From Rathayibacter sp. VKM Ac-2804 (GTDB lineage Bacteria; Actinomycetota; Actinomycetes; Actinomycetales; Microbacteriaceae), in contig NZ_CP047420.1 of assembly GCF_009866655.1 (NCBI RefSeq), positions 744,001 to 808,000 of the forward strand: a stretch of DNA of 64,000 nt. Reading direction: 5' to 3'. The notes beneath the pieces are model-generated. The model did no database searches. It saw only the letters and a program-made list of their open reading frames with translations, and was not told the DNA's origin. Every line of letters begins with the position of its first letter. Within the stretch, counting starts at the first letter, position 1. The translations under genes and the position numbers were made by a program. Below, piece after piece: positions 49,773 to 58,162 of this stretch.

Positions 49773-50430
49773 CCTCGACGAGCTGGCCCGCCGGGCGCTC
49801 GCGCTCCGCAGGTCCGGACGGCGAGCGGTCCTCGCCCTCGCGGGCAGCCCGGGCGCGGGCAAGACCACCCTCGCCCGAGCCGTGGTCGCCTGCGCGAACG
49901 AGCTGGCGGGGGACGGGACCGCGGCGTTCGTGCCGATGGACGGCTTCCACCTGGCGAACGCGATGCTCGACGAGCTCGGCCGGCACGGGCGCAAGGGTGC
50001 CATCGACACCTTCGACGGCTGGGGTTTCCTCGCCCTGGTGCGGCGGCTGCGCGCCGAGACCGACCACGTGGTCTACGCGCCGACGTTCGAGCGCACGGTC
50101 GACGAGGGCGTGGCGGGCTCGCTCGCCGTGCGGCCCGAGACGACGCTGGTCGTGGTCGAGGGCAACTACCTGCTGGTGGACGACGGGCCCTGGGCGCTGC
50201 TGCGCGCGGAATTCGACGAGGCCTGGTTCTGCGCGACGCCCGAGTCGGAGCGCTTCGAGCGGCTGGTCGACCGGCACGTGTCGTCAGGTCGTGCTCCGGA
50301 GGCGGCGTCGGCCTGGGCCGCGGACGTCGACGGCGCGAACGCCGTCCTGATCGAAGCGACCCGCGATCGGGCGGATCTCGTCGTCTCGGGCACGGCGGCG
50401 GGGGTGCTGCCGGCGGTCCCGAGCGCCTAG
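49759..50430 (+). CDS. Nucleoside/sugar kinase-like protein (FrcK/PanK-like P-loop)
   Basis: A 223-residue P-loop kinase: Walker A LAGSPGAGKTTLARA (about 29-36), FVPMDGFHLANAMLDELGRH (substrate-binding Asp), YAPTFERTVDEG, LVVVEGNYLLVDDGPW (Walker B-like) and ERLVDRHVSSGRAPEAA. This sequence type includes the kinase FrcK of the rhizobial frcBCAK fructose operon and YggC-like proteins. Order here (binding protein, permease, short ATPase, kinase) mirrors that operon with two epimerases inserted, so it probably phosphorylates the transported or epimerised sugar. The GTG start lies inside the end of the epimerase gene. Confidence 0.85.
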   Translation: MATPDLDELARRALALRRSGRRAVLALAGSPGAGKTTLARAVVACANELAGDGTAAFVPMDGFHLANAMLDELGRHGRKGAIDTFDGWGFLALVRRLRAETDHVVYAPTFERTVDEGVAGSLAVRPETTLVVVEGNYLLVDDGPWALLRAEFDEAWFCATPESERFERLVDRHVSSGRAPEAASAWAADVDGANAVLIEATRDRADLVVSGTAAGVLPAVPSA

Positions 50431-51752
50431 GACGCCGGAACCAGGTTCCAGCGCGCCGCCAGCAGCTCCAGTCCCTTGTCGAACGTCGTCGACCACGCGG
50501 TCGCGTCGTGCGCGCTGTTCGGCACCTCGAGGTAGGTGGTGTCCATCCCGGCGGCCTGCGCGGCGGCGTGCAGGGTCTGCACCCCGCTCAGGAACGAGGT
50601 GTCGTTCGCGCCGACGCCGAAGACCGCGAACGAGTCCTTGTACGGCGCGTTCCTCGCGAGGATCGCCGCGGGCTTGGCCGCCTCGTAGGCCGCCGCGTCA
50701 CCGCCGAAGCCCTGCTGGATCGTCGTGGCGTCGTCGCCGAGGGTCGGCGCGAGCTCGCCGGACGCGTCGACGATGTTGCCGAAGAGCTGCGGGTAGCCGG
50801 CGCCGAGCTGGATCGCGCAGGTGCCGCCCTGCGACAGGCCGCCGATCGCCCAGTCGTGCGCGTCGCCGAGGACGGGGAGGTTGGCGCGGATCCAGTTCGG
50901 CACGTCGACGGTCAGGTAGGTCGCGGACTTCCCGAGTGGGGAGTCGATGCACATCGGGTTCGCCGTCGGGTCGCCGAGCTGATCGGGCGAGACCACGATC
51001 GGAGCGAGACCGGCGTGCGCGGCCGCGTAGGCGTCGAGCGACTGCTGCAGGTGCTCGACCGCGAGCGGGTCGGAGGGCGAGCCGGGCTGGCCGGACAGCA
51101 TCACCATCACGGGCAGCAGCGGCGGGTTCTCGGTCTGCGCGGCCGGGGGGAGGTAGACGACGGCGTCGCGGGCGGGGAAGCCCGACTGCGTGGCGGGGAT
51201 GGCGACGTTCGTGACGCTGCCCGCGGTCGGCATCCCGGCGGGAGCGGTCCAGGTCTCGAGCGAGGCGTGGTTCCCGGCGGGTGTCGCGATCGGGTCGGCG
51301 ACCGTCGGATAGGCGCTGATGCCCAGGAGGCTGCGGACGGTCGGGTACTGGCCGAAGTCGATGTTGACGGTCATCGCCGCGGTGGTGACGACGAGGATCC
51401 CGACGAGCGCCGAGGCCAGCGCCCGCCGCGTCCGCCGGTGGGCGAGGGCGTGCCCGAGGGCGATCAGCGCGACGGCGAGCCCGCCGAGGCCGAGGCCGAT
51501 CCAGACCCGGGTGACGGGGGTGAAATCGACGCCGAAGGGGCCGCCGGTCCCGCCGACGAGTCCGGCGAGCACCCAGCCTGCCAGCAGGCCGAGGAGCAGG
51601 ACGCCCGCCGCCAGGACCAGGCGGCGACGGCGGCCGCGGCGGGTCGACCGGGCGAATGCGAGGACCAGCAGAAGCAGGGCGAGACCCGAGACCGCGTACA
51701 CCGCGACCACCACCGGCCCGGAGACGAGGCTGAGCCCGAGGAGTGTGTTCAT
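50427..51752 (-). CDS. Membrane-anchored esterase (PF00756-type alpha/beta hydrolase)
   Basis: A 441-residue protein. The first 140 residues hold four membrane helices separated by Arg-rich loops; the rest is extracytoplasmic. The catalytic domain has VMVMLSGQPGSPSDPLAVEH, CIDSPLGKSATYLTVDVP, nucleophile elbow GGLSQGGTCAIQLG, and near the end PNSAHDATAW (His). This is the esterase/antigen 85 fold common in actinobacteria, where such proteins transfer or cleave acyl groups of cell-envelope lipids. Its stop overlaps that of the convergent kinase gene. The start ATG lacks a clear ribosome site. Confidence 0.82.
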   Translation of the reverse strand: MNTLLGLSLVSGPVVVAVYAVSGLALLLLVLAFARSTRRGRRRRLVLAAGVLLLGLLAGWVLAGLVGGTGGPFGVDFTPVTRVWIGLGLGGLAVALIALGHALAHRRTRRALASALVGILVVTTAAMTVNIDFGQYPTVRSLLGISAYPTVADPIATPAGNHASLETWTAPAGMPTAGSVTNVAIPATQSGFPARDAVVYLPPAAQTENPPLLPVMVMLSGQPGSPSDPLAVEHLQQSLDAYAAAHAGLAPIVVSPDQLGDPTANPMCIDSPLGKSATYLTVDVPNWIRANLPVLGDAHDWAIGGLSQGGTCAIQLGAGYPQLFGNIVDASGELAPTLGDDATTIQQGFGGDAAAYEAAKPAAILARNAPYKDSFAVFGVGANDTSFLSGVQTLHAAAQAAGMDTTYLEVPNSAHDATAWSTTFDKGLELLAARWNLVPAS

Positions 51753-51988
51753 GGGTCGATCCGGTCGTCGAGGGCGGGGTCGCGCGGGGCGCGGCGGCGG
51801 TCAGTCTGGCCCCGCCGTCTGGATGGGATCTGGACGGTCGCTGGACGGATCGAGAGGGTCGAGAGCTCCTCCCCAGGGGCGTGACCCTGCGATGCTCCCA
51901 CCGGGGAGGCGCAACCCCGCGCGGTGCGCCTGCCGCGCGGCCTACCGTGGAGCGACGCACGCCGCCGCCCTCACGAAGGAGCTCGACC

Positions 51989-52033
51989 ATGACGCAGAAC
52001 CCTCGCACCCTCACCTCCGGAGTCCGCGCATGA
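51989..52033 (+). CDS. 14-residue coupled leader ORF
   Basis: MTQNPRTLTSGVRA, with AAGGAG eight bases before its ATG and a stop overlapping the start of the SDR gene (ATGA). The SDR gene itself has no ribosome site of its own, so its translation probably depends on this ORF. It has no attenuator-type run of one amino acid. It may simply serve as a translation initiator. Confidence 0.5.
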   Translation: MTQNPRTLTSGVRA

Positions 52034-53028
52034 GCCGCGGCGTCGCCGTCGTCACCGGTGGCACCGCCGGTCTCGGCCGCGCCACCGTGCGCGAGCTGGC
52101 CTCGCGCGGCTGGGACGTCGCCGTGCTCGCCCGCGGGGAGGACGGACTCGCGGCCACGCTGGCCGAGATCGAGCAGGCCGGCCGCCGCGGTCTGGCGGTC
52201 CCGACCGACGTCGCCGACCGCGAGGCGGTCGAGGCGGCCGCCGACCGCGTCGAGGCCGAGCTCGGGCCGATCGAGCTCTGGGTCAACGACGCGATGGTCG
52301 GCGTCTTCGGTGAGTTCCTCTCCACGGACCCCGCCGACTTCGAGCGCGCCGTCGCGGTCAACTTCTTCGGCTTCGTCAACGGCACCCGCGCGGCGCTCTC
52401 GCGGATGACCCCGCGCGGCCGCGGCCACGTCATCCAGGTCGGCTCGGCGCTCGCGCACCGGGGCATCCCGCTCCAGGCCGCGTACTGCGCCTCGAAGTTC
52501 GGCGCCCGCGGCTTCACCGAGGCGGTCACCGCCGAGCTGCTGCACTCCAAGAGCAAGATCCGGCTCTCCGAGGTCGACATGCCGGCGCTCAACACCATCC
52601 AGTTCAACTGGGTGAAGTCGCAGCTGCCGCACCACCCGCAGCCGGTGCCGCCGATCTACGAGCCGGAGGTGGGCGCGATCGCGATCGCCGACGTCGCCGA
52701 CAAGCCGCGCCGGCGCACGTGGGTCGGCGAGCCGACGGCCGGCACCATCCTCGGCGACCGCTTCGCCGGCGCCTTCATGGACTGGTACCTGGCCCGCAGC
52801 GCCTTCGAAGGCCAGCAGGCGCCCGACAAGAAGGAGCCGATGCTCCCCAACAACGTCTACGAGCCGGTCCCCGGCGATCACGGCGCCCGCGGCCTGTTCA
52901 GCGACCGTGCGCACACGATGACGCCGCAGATCTGGATGATCCGCCACCGCGCCGCGAGCTATGCCGGCGCGGCCGTGCTCGGCGCGGCCGGGCTCGTCGG
53001 CGCCGTCGCGGCCCTGCGGAGGAAGTGA
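52030..53028 (+). CDS. Short-chain dehydrogenase/reductase with C-terminal membrane anchor
   Basis: A 332-residue SDR: TGGTAGLGRATVRELASRG (NAD(P) loop), WVNDAMVGVFGEF (NAxx motif), catalytic Ser in QVGSALAHRG and YCASK (Tyr152, Lys156). The classical fold ends near 260; an extra 70 residues lead to a hydrophobic helix (SYAGAAVLGAAGLVGAVAAL) and RRK, suggesting membrane attachment. First full gene of a three-gene operon with an FAD oxidoreductase and an SRPBCC protein. Substrate is unknown. Confidence 0.88.
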   Translation: MSRGVAVVTGGTAGLGRATVRELASRGWDVAVLARGEDGLAATLAEIEQAGRRGLAVPTDVADREAVEAAADRVEAELGPIELWVNDAMVGVFGEFLSTDPADFERAVAVNFFGFVNGTRAALSRMTPRGRGHVIQVGSALAHRGIPLQAAYCASKFGARGFTEAVTAELLHSKSKIRLSEVDMPALNTIQFNWVKSQLPHHPQPVPPIYEPEVGAIAIADVADKPRRRTWVGEPTAGTILGDRFAGAFMDWYLARSAFEGQQAPDKKEPMLPNNVYEPVPGDHGARGLFSDRAHTMTPQIWMIRHRAASYAGAAVLGAAGLVGAVAALRRK

Positions 53029-53029
53029 C

Positions 53030-54526
53030 GTGGTCGACGCCGTCGTCGTCGGCTCCGGCCCCAACGGACTCTCCGCCGCCGTCACCCTCGCCCGCGCCGG
53101 GCTCTCGGTCGCGGTCTACGAGCGCAACGAGACCCTCGGCGGCGGCGCGCGGACGGCCGAGCTGACGCTGCCCGGGTTCCACCACGACATCGGCTCGGCG
53201 GTGCATCCGATGGCGCTCGCCTCCGGCTTCTTCCGGCGGTTCCAGCTCGACCGGCGGATCGATCTGCGCCTCCCCGAGATCTCCTACGCGCACCCGCTCG
53301 ACGACGGCCGATCGGGCATCGCCTACCGCGACCTCGAGCGGACGGCCGAGGCGCTCGGACGCGACGGCGCGGCCTGGCGCGCGCTGATGGGGCCGCTCGC
53401 CGAGCGCGCCGACCGCGTCGCGGGCTTCACCAACGACGCCCTGCTGAAGATCCCGACCGACCCCTCCGTGCTGCTGCGCTTCGGCCTCCGCGTGCTCGAG
53501 CAGGGCTCCCCGTTCTGGAACGCCCGGTTCCGCGAGGAGGTCGCGCCGGCCATGTTCGCCGGAGTCGCCGCGCACGCGATCCGGCCGATGCCGAGCCTGT
53601 CCACGGCGGCCGCGGCGCTCGCGCTCGGCTCCTACGCGCACGCGCGCGGCTGGCCGGTGCCGGTCGGCGGCAGCCAGGCCATCGTCGACGCGATGGCGGA
53701 CGACCTGCGCGCCCACGGCGGCACGATCGAGACCGGCGTCGAGATCACCTCGCTCTCGCAGCTGCCGAGTGCGCGGGCGGTCCTTCTCGACCTCACGCCC
53801 CGGGCGCTGCTCGCGCTCGCCGGCGACCGCCTGCCCGCGCCCTACGCCTCGGCGCTCCGGCTCTTCCGCTACGGCAACGGCGTCGCGAAGGTCGATTTCG
53901 CGCTCGACGGTCCGGTGCCCTGGACCGATCCGGAGCTCGCCGGGGCCGGCACGCTGCACGTCGGCGGCACCCGCGCCGAGATCGCCGCGGCCGAGCGCGA
54001 CGTCGTCCGCGGCCGGCACAGCGAGAACCCCTACGTCCTCGTGGCGCAGCCCTCCGTCCTCGACCCGACCCGCGCGCCCGAGGGCAAGCACGTCCTCTGG
54101 GCGTACACGCACGTGCCGCGCGACTCGCCGGCCCACCAGCGGGAGGCGATCACCGCGCAGATCGAGCGCTTCGCCCCGGGATTCCGCGACCGCGTCCTCG
54201 CCGCGTCCTCGATGACGGCGCGCGACATGCAGGCCTGGAACCCGAACTACATCGGTGGCGACATCGCGGCCGGAGCGGCGAGCGTGGCGCAGCTGCTCTC
54301 GCGCCCCGTCCCCTCGTCGGACCCGTGGCGGACGCCCGCGAAGGGGCTCTACCTCTGCTCGTCCTCGACGCCGCCGGGCCCCGGCGTGCACGGGATGGCG
54401 GGCTGGCACGCCGCCCGCAGTGCGCTCCGGCACGAGTTCGGCATCCGCCGCACGCCCGACCTGTCCCCGGAGACGGGCCGGGCTCCGGGGCCGGACCAGG
54501 CGGGTGCGCCGGATCTGGCACGCTGA
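53030..54526 (+). CDS. FAD-dependent oxidoreductase (phytoene-desaturase-like)
   Basis: A 498-residue flavoprotein with dinucleotide-binding start AVVVGSGPNGLSAAVTLARA, the acidic strand end VYERNETLGGGARTAEL, and DIGSAVHPMALAS, a pattern of the carotenoid desaturase/amine oxidase superfamily (COG1233). Near the C-terminus KGLYLCSSSTPPGPGVHGMAG forms the second FAD contact. The GTG start has GGAGGAA upstream. It probably oxidises a hydrophobic substrate together with the membrane-attached SDR and the lipid-binding-fold SRPBCC protein. No carotenoid genes are nearby. Confidence 0.85.
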   Translation: MVDAVVVGSGPNGLSAAVTLARAGLSVAVYERNETLGGGARTAELTLPGFHHDIGSAVHPMALASGFFRRFQLDRRIDLRLPEISYAHPLDDGRSGIAYRDLERTAEALGRDGAAWRALMGPLAERADRVAGFTNDALLKIPTDPSVLLRFGLRVLEQGSPFWNARFREEVAPAMFAGVAAHAIRPMPSLSTAAAALALGSYAHARGWPVPVGGSQAIVDAMADDLRAHGGTIETGVEITSLSQLPSARAVLLDLTPRALLALAGDRLPAPYASALRLFRYGNGVAKVDFALDGPVPWTDPELAGAGTLHVGGTRAEIAAAERDVVRGRHSENPYVLVAQPSVLDPTRAPEGKHVLWAYTHVPRDSPAHQREAITAQIERFAPGFRDRVLAASSMTARDMQAWNPNYIGGDIAAGAASVAQLLSRPVPSSDPWRTPAKGLYLCSSSTPPGPGVHGMAGWHAARSALRHEFGIRRTPDLSPETGRAPGPDQAGAPDLAR

Positions 54527-54581
54527 GACGCGGGCGGCACGACCCGCCCGCGTTCCCGCATGAGCCTCGAAGGAGCCCGCG

Positions 54582-55181
54582 ATGTCCCGCAACACCCGCG
54601 TCTTCCACTGCCCGCCCGAGTCCGTCTTCGCCGTCTTCGCGTCCGGCTGGCTCTTCCCCTCCTGGGTCGTCGGCTCGTCCCGGATGCGCCGGGTCAGCCG
54701 CGACTGGCCGCACGTCGGCTCGAAGCTGCACCACTCCTTCGGCGTCTGGCCGCTGGTGATCGACGACGAGACGACGGTCCTCGAGTGGGACCCGTCGAGC
54801 CGCTTCATCATCCAGGCGGCCGGCTGGCCGATGGGCGAGGCGCGCGTCCGCCTCGAGGTGGAGCCGCACCGCGACGGCTGCAAGGTCCGCATCCACGAGA
54901 CCGCCGTGAAGGGGCCGGGGACGCTCATCCCCAAGCCGCTGCTGCACTCGTTCCTCTGGGTGCGCAACATCGAGACCCTGCGCCGGCTCGCGCACATGGC
55001 GGAGGCGGGGGCCAACGGCCGCACGCTGCCCCCGGCGGCGCTGGCCTCGCCCAAGGACCGCGAGGGTCTCGACTCGCCGAAGCACGTCTGGTCGCGGCTG
55101 CTCGGCACCGTCGCCTCGCTCGCCGTCGGCTCGCTCGCGCTGCGGGCCGTTCTCGCGGTTCTGCGCCGAGCGCGGAGCTAG
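54582..55181 (+). CDS. SRPBCC (START-like) family protein with C-terminal helix
   Basis: A 199-residue protein: NTRVFHCPPESVFAVFASGW opens the helix-grip fold; VLEWDPSSRFIIQAAGWPMG and VRIHETAVKGPG are its sheet strands. The C-terminal 35 residues contain a hydrophobic helix (LLGTVASLAVGSLALRAVLA) and a basic end, as in the SDR of the same operon. The fold binds hydrophobic ligands, which fits a lipid- or polyketide-like substrate shared by the operon. AAGGAG precedes the ATG. Confidence 0.8.
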   Translation: MSRNTRVFHCPPESVFAVFASGWLFPSWVVGSSRMRRVSRDWPHVGSKLHHSFGVWPLVIDDETTVLEWDPSSRFIIQAAGWPMGEARVRLEVEPHRDGCKVRIHETAVKGPGTLIPKPLLHSFLWVRNIETLRRLAHMAEAGANGRTLPPAALASPKDREGLDSPKHVWSRLLGTVASLAVGSLALRAVLAVLRRARS

Positions 55182-55217
55182 AGGGCCCGGAGCTGAGGGC
55201 CCGGAGCTGAGGAGCGG

Positions 55218-55237
55218 GGCGGCTCGGAGGAGCCGCC
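55218..55237. terminator. Perfect hairpin terminator between convergent genes
   Basis: GGCGGCTC-GGAG-GAGCCGCC: 8-bp perfect stem with a 4-base loop, 36 bases past the SRPBCC stop and 11 before the end of the leftward NIPSNAP-like gene. A 14-bp direct repeat (AGGGCCCGGAGCTG) precedes it. Confidence 0.7.
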
Positions 55238-55248
55238 ACGCTCGTCGC

Positions 55249-55563
55249 TCAGACGATGCGCTCGACGAGCCGCACGTGGTGCACGGCGACGCGGGTGGGC
55301 TCGCCGGCGAAGGCCGCCTCGCGCTCGGGGGAGGCGAGGTAGGTCCGCTCGATCTCGGCGAACGCCTCCGCGTCGCCCGGGGTGCTGACGGCCCAGACGA
55401 ACTCGTTCACCTCGCGGTCGGCGAAGGCGAACTCGATCGTGAAGCCGTGCGCGGCGCGGGCGGGGACGATCTTGGCCCGGTACCAGGCCAGGAAGTCGTC
55501 CATCACCCCGTCGACGAGCTCGTAGCGGCGGAGCTGGACGGTGCGGTTCTCGGAGTCGCTCAT
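55249..55563 (-). CDS. NIPSNAP/ABM-like ferredoxin-fold protein
   Basis: A 104-residue single-domain protein: TVQLRRYELVDGVMDDFLAW, ARAAHGFTIEFAFADREVNEFVWAV, and AEIERTYLASPEREAAF. The beta-alpha-beta order and 'RRYxL' start match the NIPSNAP/dimeric alpha-beta barrel group; many are of unknown function. TACCGT six bases before the ATG points to a leaderless transcript. It is separated from the divergent MFS gene by about 120 bases. Confidence 0.7.
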   Translation of the reverse strand: MSDSENRTVQLRRYELVDGVMDDFLAWYRAKIVPARAAHGFTIEFAFADREVNEFVWAVSTPGDAEAFAEIERTYLASPEREAAFAGEPTRVAVHHVRLVERIV

Positions 55564-55569
55564 GCCTCG

Positions 55570-55575
55570 ACGGTA
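55570..55575 (-). promoter_or_regulatory. -10 element of the NIPSNAP-like gene
   Basis: TACCGT on the minus strand, six bases before the ATG, no ribosome-binding sequence. Confidence 0.5.
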
Positions 55576-55683
55576 CCGGGCCCGGATGCCGTGGAGGCGG
55601 AGCCGCTGCCGGGCCGCGCGCTACGCTCGCCCTTGTCGTTCCGGCGCCCGCCCCGCCGCACCCGTCCCCGCAGGAGGCCCGCC

Positions 55684-57051
55684 CTGGATCCCCGCCGTCA
55701 GCGCGCGATCGCCCTCCTCGTCGCGGGCTGCTTCTTCATGGAGAACCTGGACGCGACGATCGTCACCACCGCGGCGCCCGCGATCGGCGCCGACCTCGGC
55801 GTCGACTCCGCCGCCGTCGCGATCACCGTCACCGCGTTCCTGCTCACCGTCGCCGTGCTGATCCCCGCCTCCGGCTGGCTGAGCGAGCGGTTCGGCGTGC
55901 GCCTGGTCTTCACGACCGCGATCGCGGTCTTCACCCTCGCCTCGCTGCTCTGCGCGCTCAGCCCGACCCTGCCGCTGCTCGTGGCGGCCCGGGTGCTGCA
56001 GGGCGTCGGCGGCGCGCTGATGGTGCCCGTCGGCCGGCTCGCGGTGCTGCGCGTCACGCCGCGGGAGGGGATCATCCGCGCCATCGCCATCCTGGTCTGG
56101 CCCGGGCTGGTCGCGCCGATCCTCGCGCCCTTCGTCGGCGGGCTGCTGACGACCTACGCCTCCTGGCACTGGATCTTCCTGATCAACCTGCCGCTGGGTG
56201 TCGTCGCCTTCGTGATCGCGCGGCGGATCATCCCGGCCGGCGTCGAGGCCTCGCCGCCGCCGCTGGACGTCGTCGGCCTGCTGCTGGTCGCGGTCGGCCT
56301 CGGCGCGCTGGTCGGCGCGACCGGCTTCGTGACGGGCAGCGGCTCGGACACGGTCGCGCTCGGACTGGCCGTGGCCGGCGCGCTCGTCACCGCGGTCGCG
56401 GTGCGGCACCTGCGCCGCACGCCGCACCCGCTCGTGCCGCTGGACGCCTTCCGCTTCTCCACGTTCCGCGTGGCGAACGCGAGCGGCTCGCTCTACCGGG
56501 CGACCATCAACGCGGTGCCGTTCCTGCTGCCGCTGCTCTTCCAGGACGCCTTCGGCTGGGACGCGGTGCAGGCCGGCTCGATCGTGCTCGCGCTCTTCGT
56601 CGGCAACCTGGCGATCAAGCCGGCCACGACCTGGCTGCTGCACACGGTCGGCTTCCGCGGGGTGCTCGTCGCGGCGAACGTCGTCGGCATCGCCTGCATG
56701 GTCGCGATGGCGTTCCTCGATCCGGACGTGCCGATCCCGGCGATCGTCGCGCTGCTGGTGCTCAGCGGCGTCGCCCGCTCGGCCGGCTTCACCGCCTACA
56801 ACACGGTCACCTTCGCCGAGGTGGCGCCCGAGGGGATGTCGGGCGCGAACACCCTCAGCGCGACGACTCAGCAGATCGCCGCGGGCTTCGGCGTCGCCGC
56901 GGGCGGCATCGCGCTGGCCGCCGGCGCCGCGTTCGGCCCGGGCCTCGTTCCCTACCGCTTCGCCTTCCTGACGCTGGCCGTGCTGACCCTCGTCCCCCTC
57001 GTCGCCGCCGCCCGCCTCCCCCACGACTCCGGCAGCACCCTCACCCGCTGA
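55684..57051 (+). CDS. MFS transporter, drug:H+ antiporter-2 type
   Basis: A 455-residue, 13-14-helix transporter: [20 protein letters not shown] (the LDxTIVNxALP-like helix 1 of DHA2 pumps), [20 protein letters not shown] (motif A), [19 protein letters not shown] (motif C region). No ATG, GTG or TTG suits the start: an AGGAGG lies six bases before a CTG at 55684, which begins [13 protein letters not shown] therefore propose a CTG start. TTG 55633 would add 17 Arg/Pro-rich residues, and ATG 55738 would cut helix 1. A TACGCT -10-like element lies at 55622. Confidence 0.8.
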   Translation: MDPRRQRAIALLVAGCFFMENLDATIVTTAAPAIGADLGVDSAAVAITVTAFLLTVAVLIPASGWLSERFGVRLVFTTAIAVFTLASLLCALSPTLPLLVAARVLQGVGGALMVPVGRLAVLRVTPREGIIRAIAILVWPGLVAPILAPFVGGLLTTYASWHWIFLINLPLGVVAFVIARRIIPAGVEASPPPLDVVGLLLVAVGLGALVGATGFVTGSGSDTVALGLAVAGALVTAVAVRHLRRTPHPLVPLDAFRFSTFRVANASGSLYRATINAVPFLLPLLFQDAFGWDAVQAGSIVLALFVGNLAIKPATTWLLHTVGFRGVLVAANVVGIACMVAMAFLDPDVPIPAIVALLVLSGVARSAGFTAYNTVTFAEVAPEGMSGANTLSATTQQIAAGFGVAAGGIALAAGAAFGPGLVPYRFAFLTLAVLTLVPLVAAARLPHDSGSTLTR

Positions 57052-57069
57052 CCCTCGCCCCCCCCCTCC

Positions 57070-57130
57070 CGCGAGATGCCACTTGTGCACGCGACACGCC
57101 GTGAAAGGCGTGCACAAGTGGCATCTCGCG
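57070..57130. repeat. Long palindromic intergenic repeat, copy B
   Basis: Perfect 23-bp arms (57070-57092 and 57108-57130, beginning CGCGAGATGCCACTTGTGCA) around the 15-base loop GACACGCCGTGAAAG. It lies between the convergent MFS and Ppx genes, where it would act as a strong two-way terminator. Confidence 0.85.
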
Positions 57131-57157
57131 GAGGGGAGTGCAGGGGGAGGGACCCGG

Positions 57158-58078
57158 TCAGAGGGTGAGGGCCAGGCCGTCGAGGATGTCGTGGGCCGTC
57201 GTGGTGACGGTGGTGACAGCGGCGGAGGCCTGCTGCACGGCGCGGAGGACCTCGGCCCAGATCGCCGCGCCGGCGCCGAGGACGTCCTCGCGGCCGGCGC
57301 GGACGTAGGGGAGCGCAGCGGTCTCGGCGGGCGAGAGCGCGGCGAGCTCGTCGCAGGCGGCGAGGACGTCGCGGATCGGCAGGGTCGCCTCGAGCGCCCC
57401 GCGGTCGTAGGCCTCGAGGCGGAGGACGTGCGCGGTGACCGTCAGGACCGTCGCCGCGACCCCCACGACGCTGCGCGCGGCCGAGAGGTCGACGGGGGAG
57501 GCGGCCAGCGCGCGTCGGACGTCGGCGCGGATCGCGGCCCGCTGCTCCTCGGTCGGCGCGCCCCCGCCGCCGCGGTGCCGCTCGGTGAGCCGGACGCTGC
57601 CGACGTCCATCGAGTGCGCCTGCTCGGGACCCGCGTCGCCCACGACCAACTCCGTCGAGCCGCCGCCGAGGTCCACGACCAGGACGGGCCGGGCCGCGTC
57701 GACCGCCGAGAGCGCGCCGCGGAAGGAGAGGGCCGCCTCCTCCTCACCGCTGATCGTCTCGGGACGCACGCCGATGATCCGCTCGACCGCGCCGAGGAAG
57801 TCCTCGCGGTCGGCGGCGTCCCGGGTGGCCGAGGTCGCGACGAAGCGCAGCCGCTGCGCCCCCGACTCGTGCACCAGCGCCGCGTACTCGCGGGTCACGG
57901 CGAGCGTGCGCTCCAGCGCCTCCGGGTCGAAGCGCCCGGTGCGGTCGACGCCGTGCCCGAGCCGGACGAGCTCGGTGCGGCGGAGGACGTCGACGAGGCG
58001 CCCGTCCTCGACGTCGGCGATCAGGAGGCGGAGGGAGTTGGTGCCGCAGTCGAAGGCGGCCACGCGGGTGGCGGTCAT
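57158..58078 (-). CDS. ppx: Exopolyphosphatase/pppGpp-phosphatase family protein
   Basis: A 306-residue Ppx/GppA protein: [20 protein letters not shown] (phosphate loop 1), [32 protein letters not shown] (catalytic Glu region) and [17 protein letters not shown] (phosphate loop 2). It is the short, two-domain actinobacterial form. It removes phosphate from polyphosphate or guanosine pentaphosphate. CAGACT lies six bases before the ATG (leaderless type). It is flanked on its 3' side by palindrome copy B and is divergent from prpD. Confidence 0.88.
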   Translation of the reverse strand: MTATRVAAFDCGTNSLRLLIADVEDGRLVDVLRRTELVRLGHGVDRTGRFDPEALERTLAVTREYAALVHESGAQRLRFVATSATRDAADREDFLGAVERIIGVRPETISGEEEAALSFRGALSAVDAARPVLVVDLGGGSTELVVGDAGPEQAHSMDVGSVRLTERHRGGGGAPTEEQRAAIRADVRRALAASPVDLSAARSVVGVAATVLTVTAHVLRLEAYDRGALEATLPIRDVLAACDELAALSPAETAALPYVRAGREDVLGAGAAIWAEVLRAVQQASAAVTTVTTTAHDILDGLALTL

Positions 58079-58130
58079 GCCGACAGTCTGCCCGCCGGCC
58101 CCGCCGCACGACCCGCCGGAGCCCCGCCGC

Positions 58131-58136
58131 TAGATT
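58131..58136 (+). promoter_or_regulatory. -10 element of prpD
   Basis: TAGATT lies 26 bases before the GTG of the PrpD gene, leaving room for a short leader with a GAAGGAG ribosome site. Confidence 0.45.
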
Positions 58137-58162
58137 GGCAGGGACGAGCCGAAGGAGCCCCC

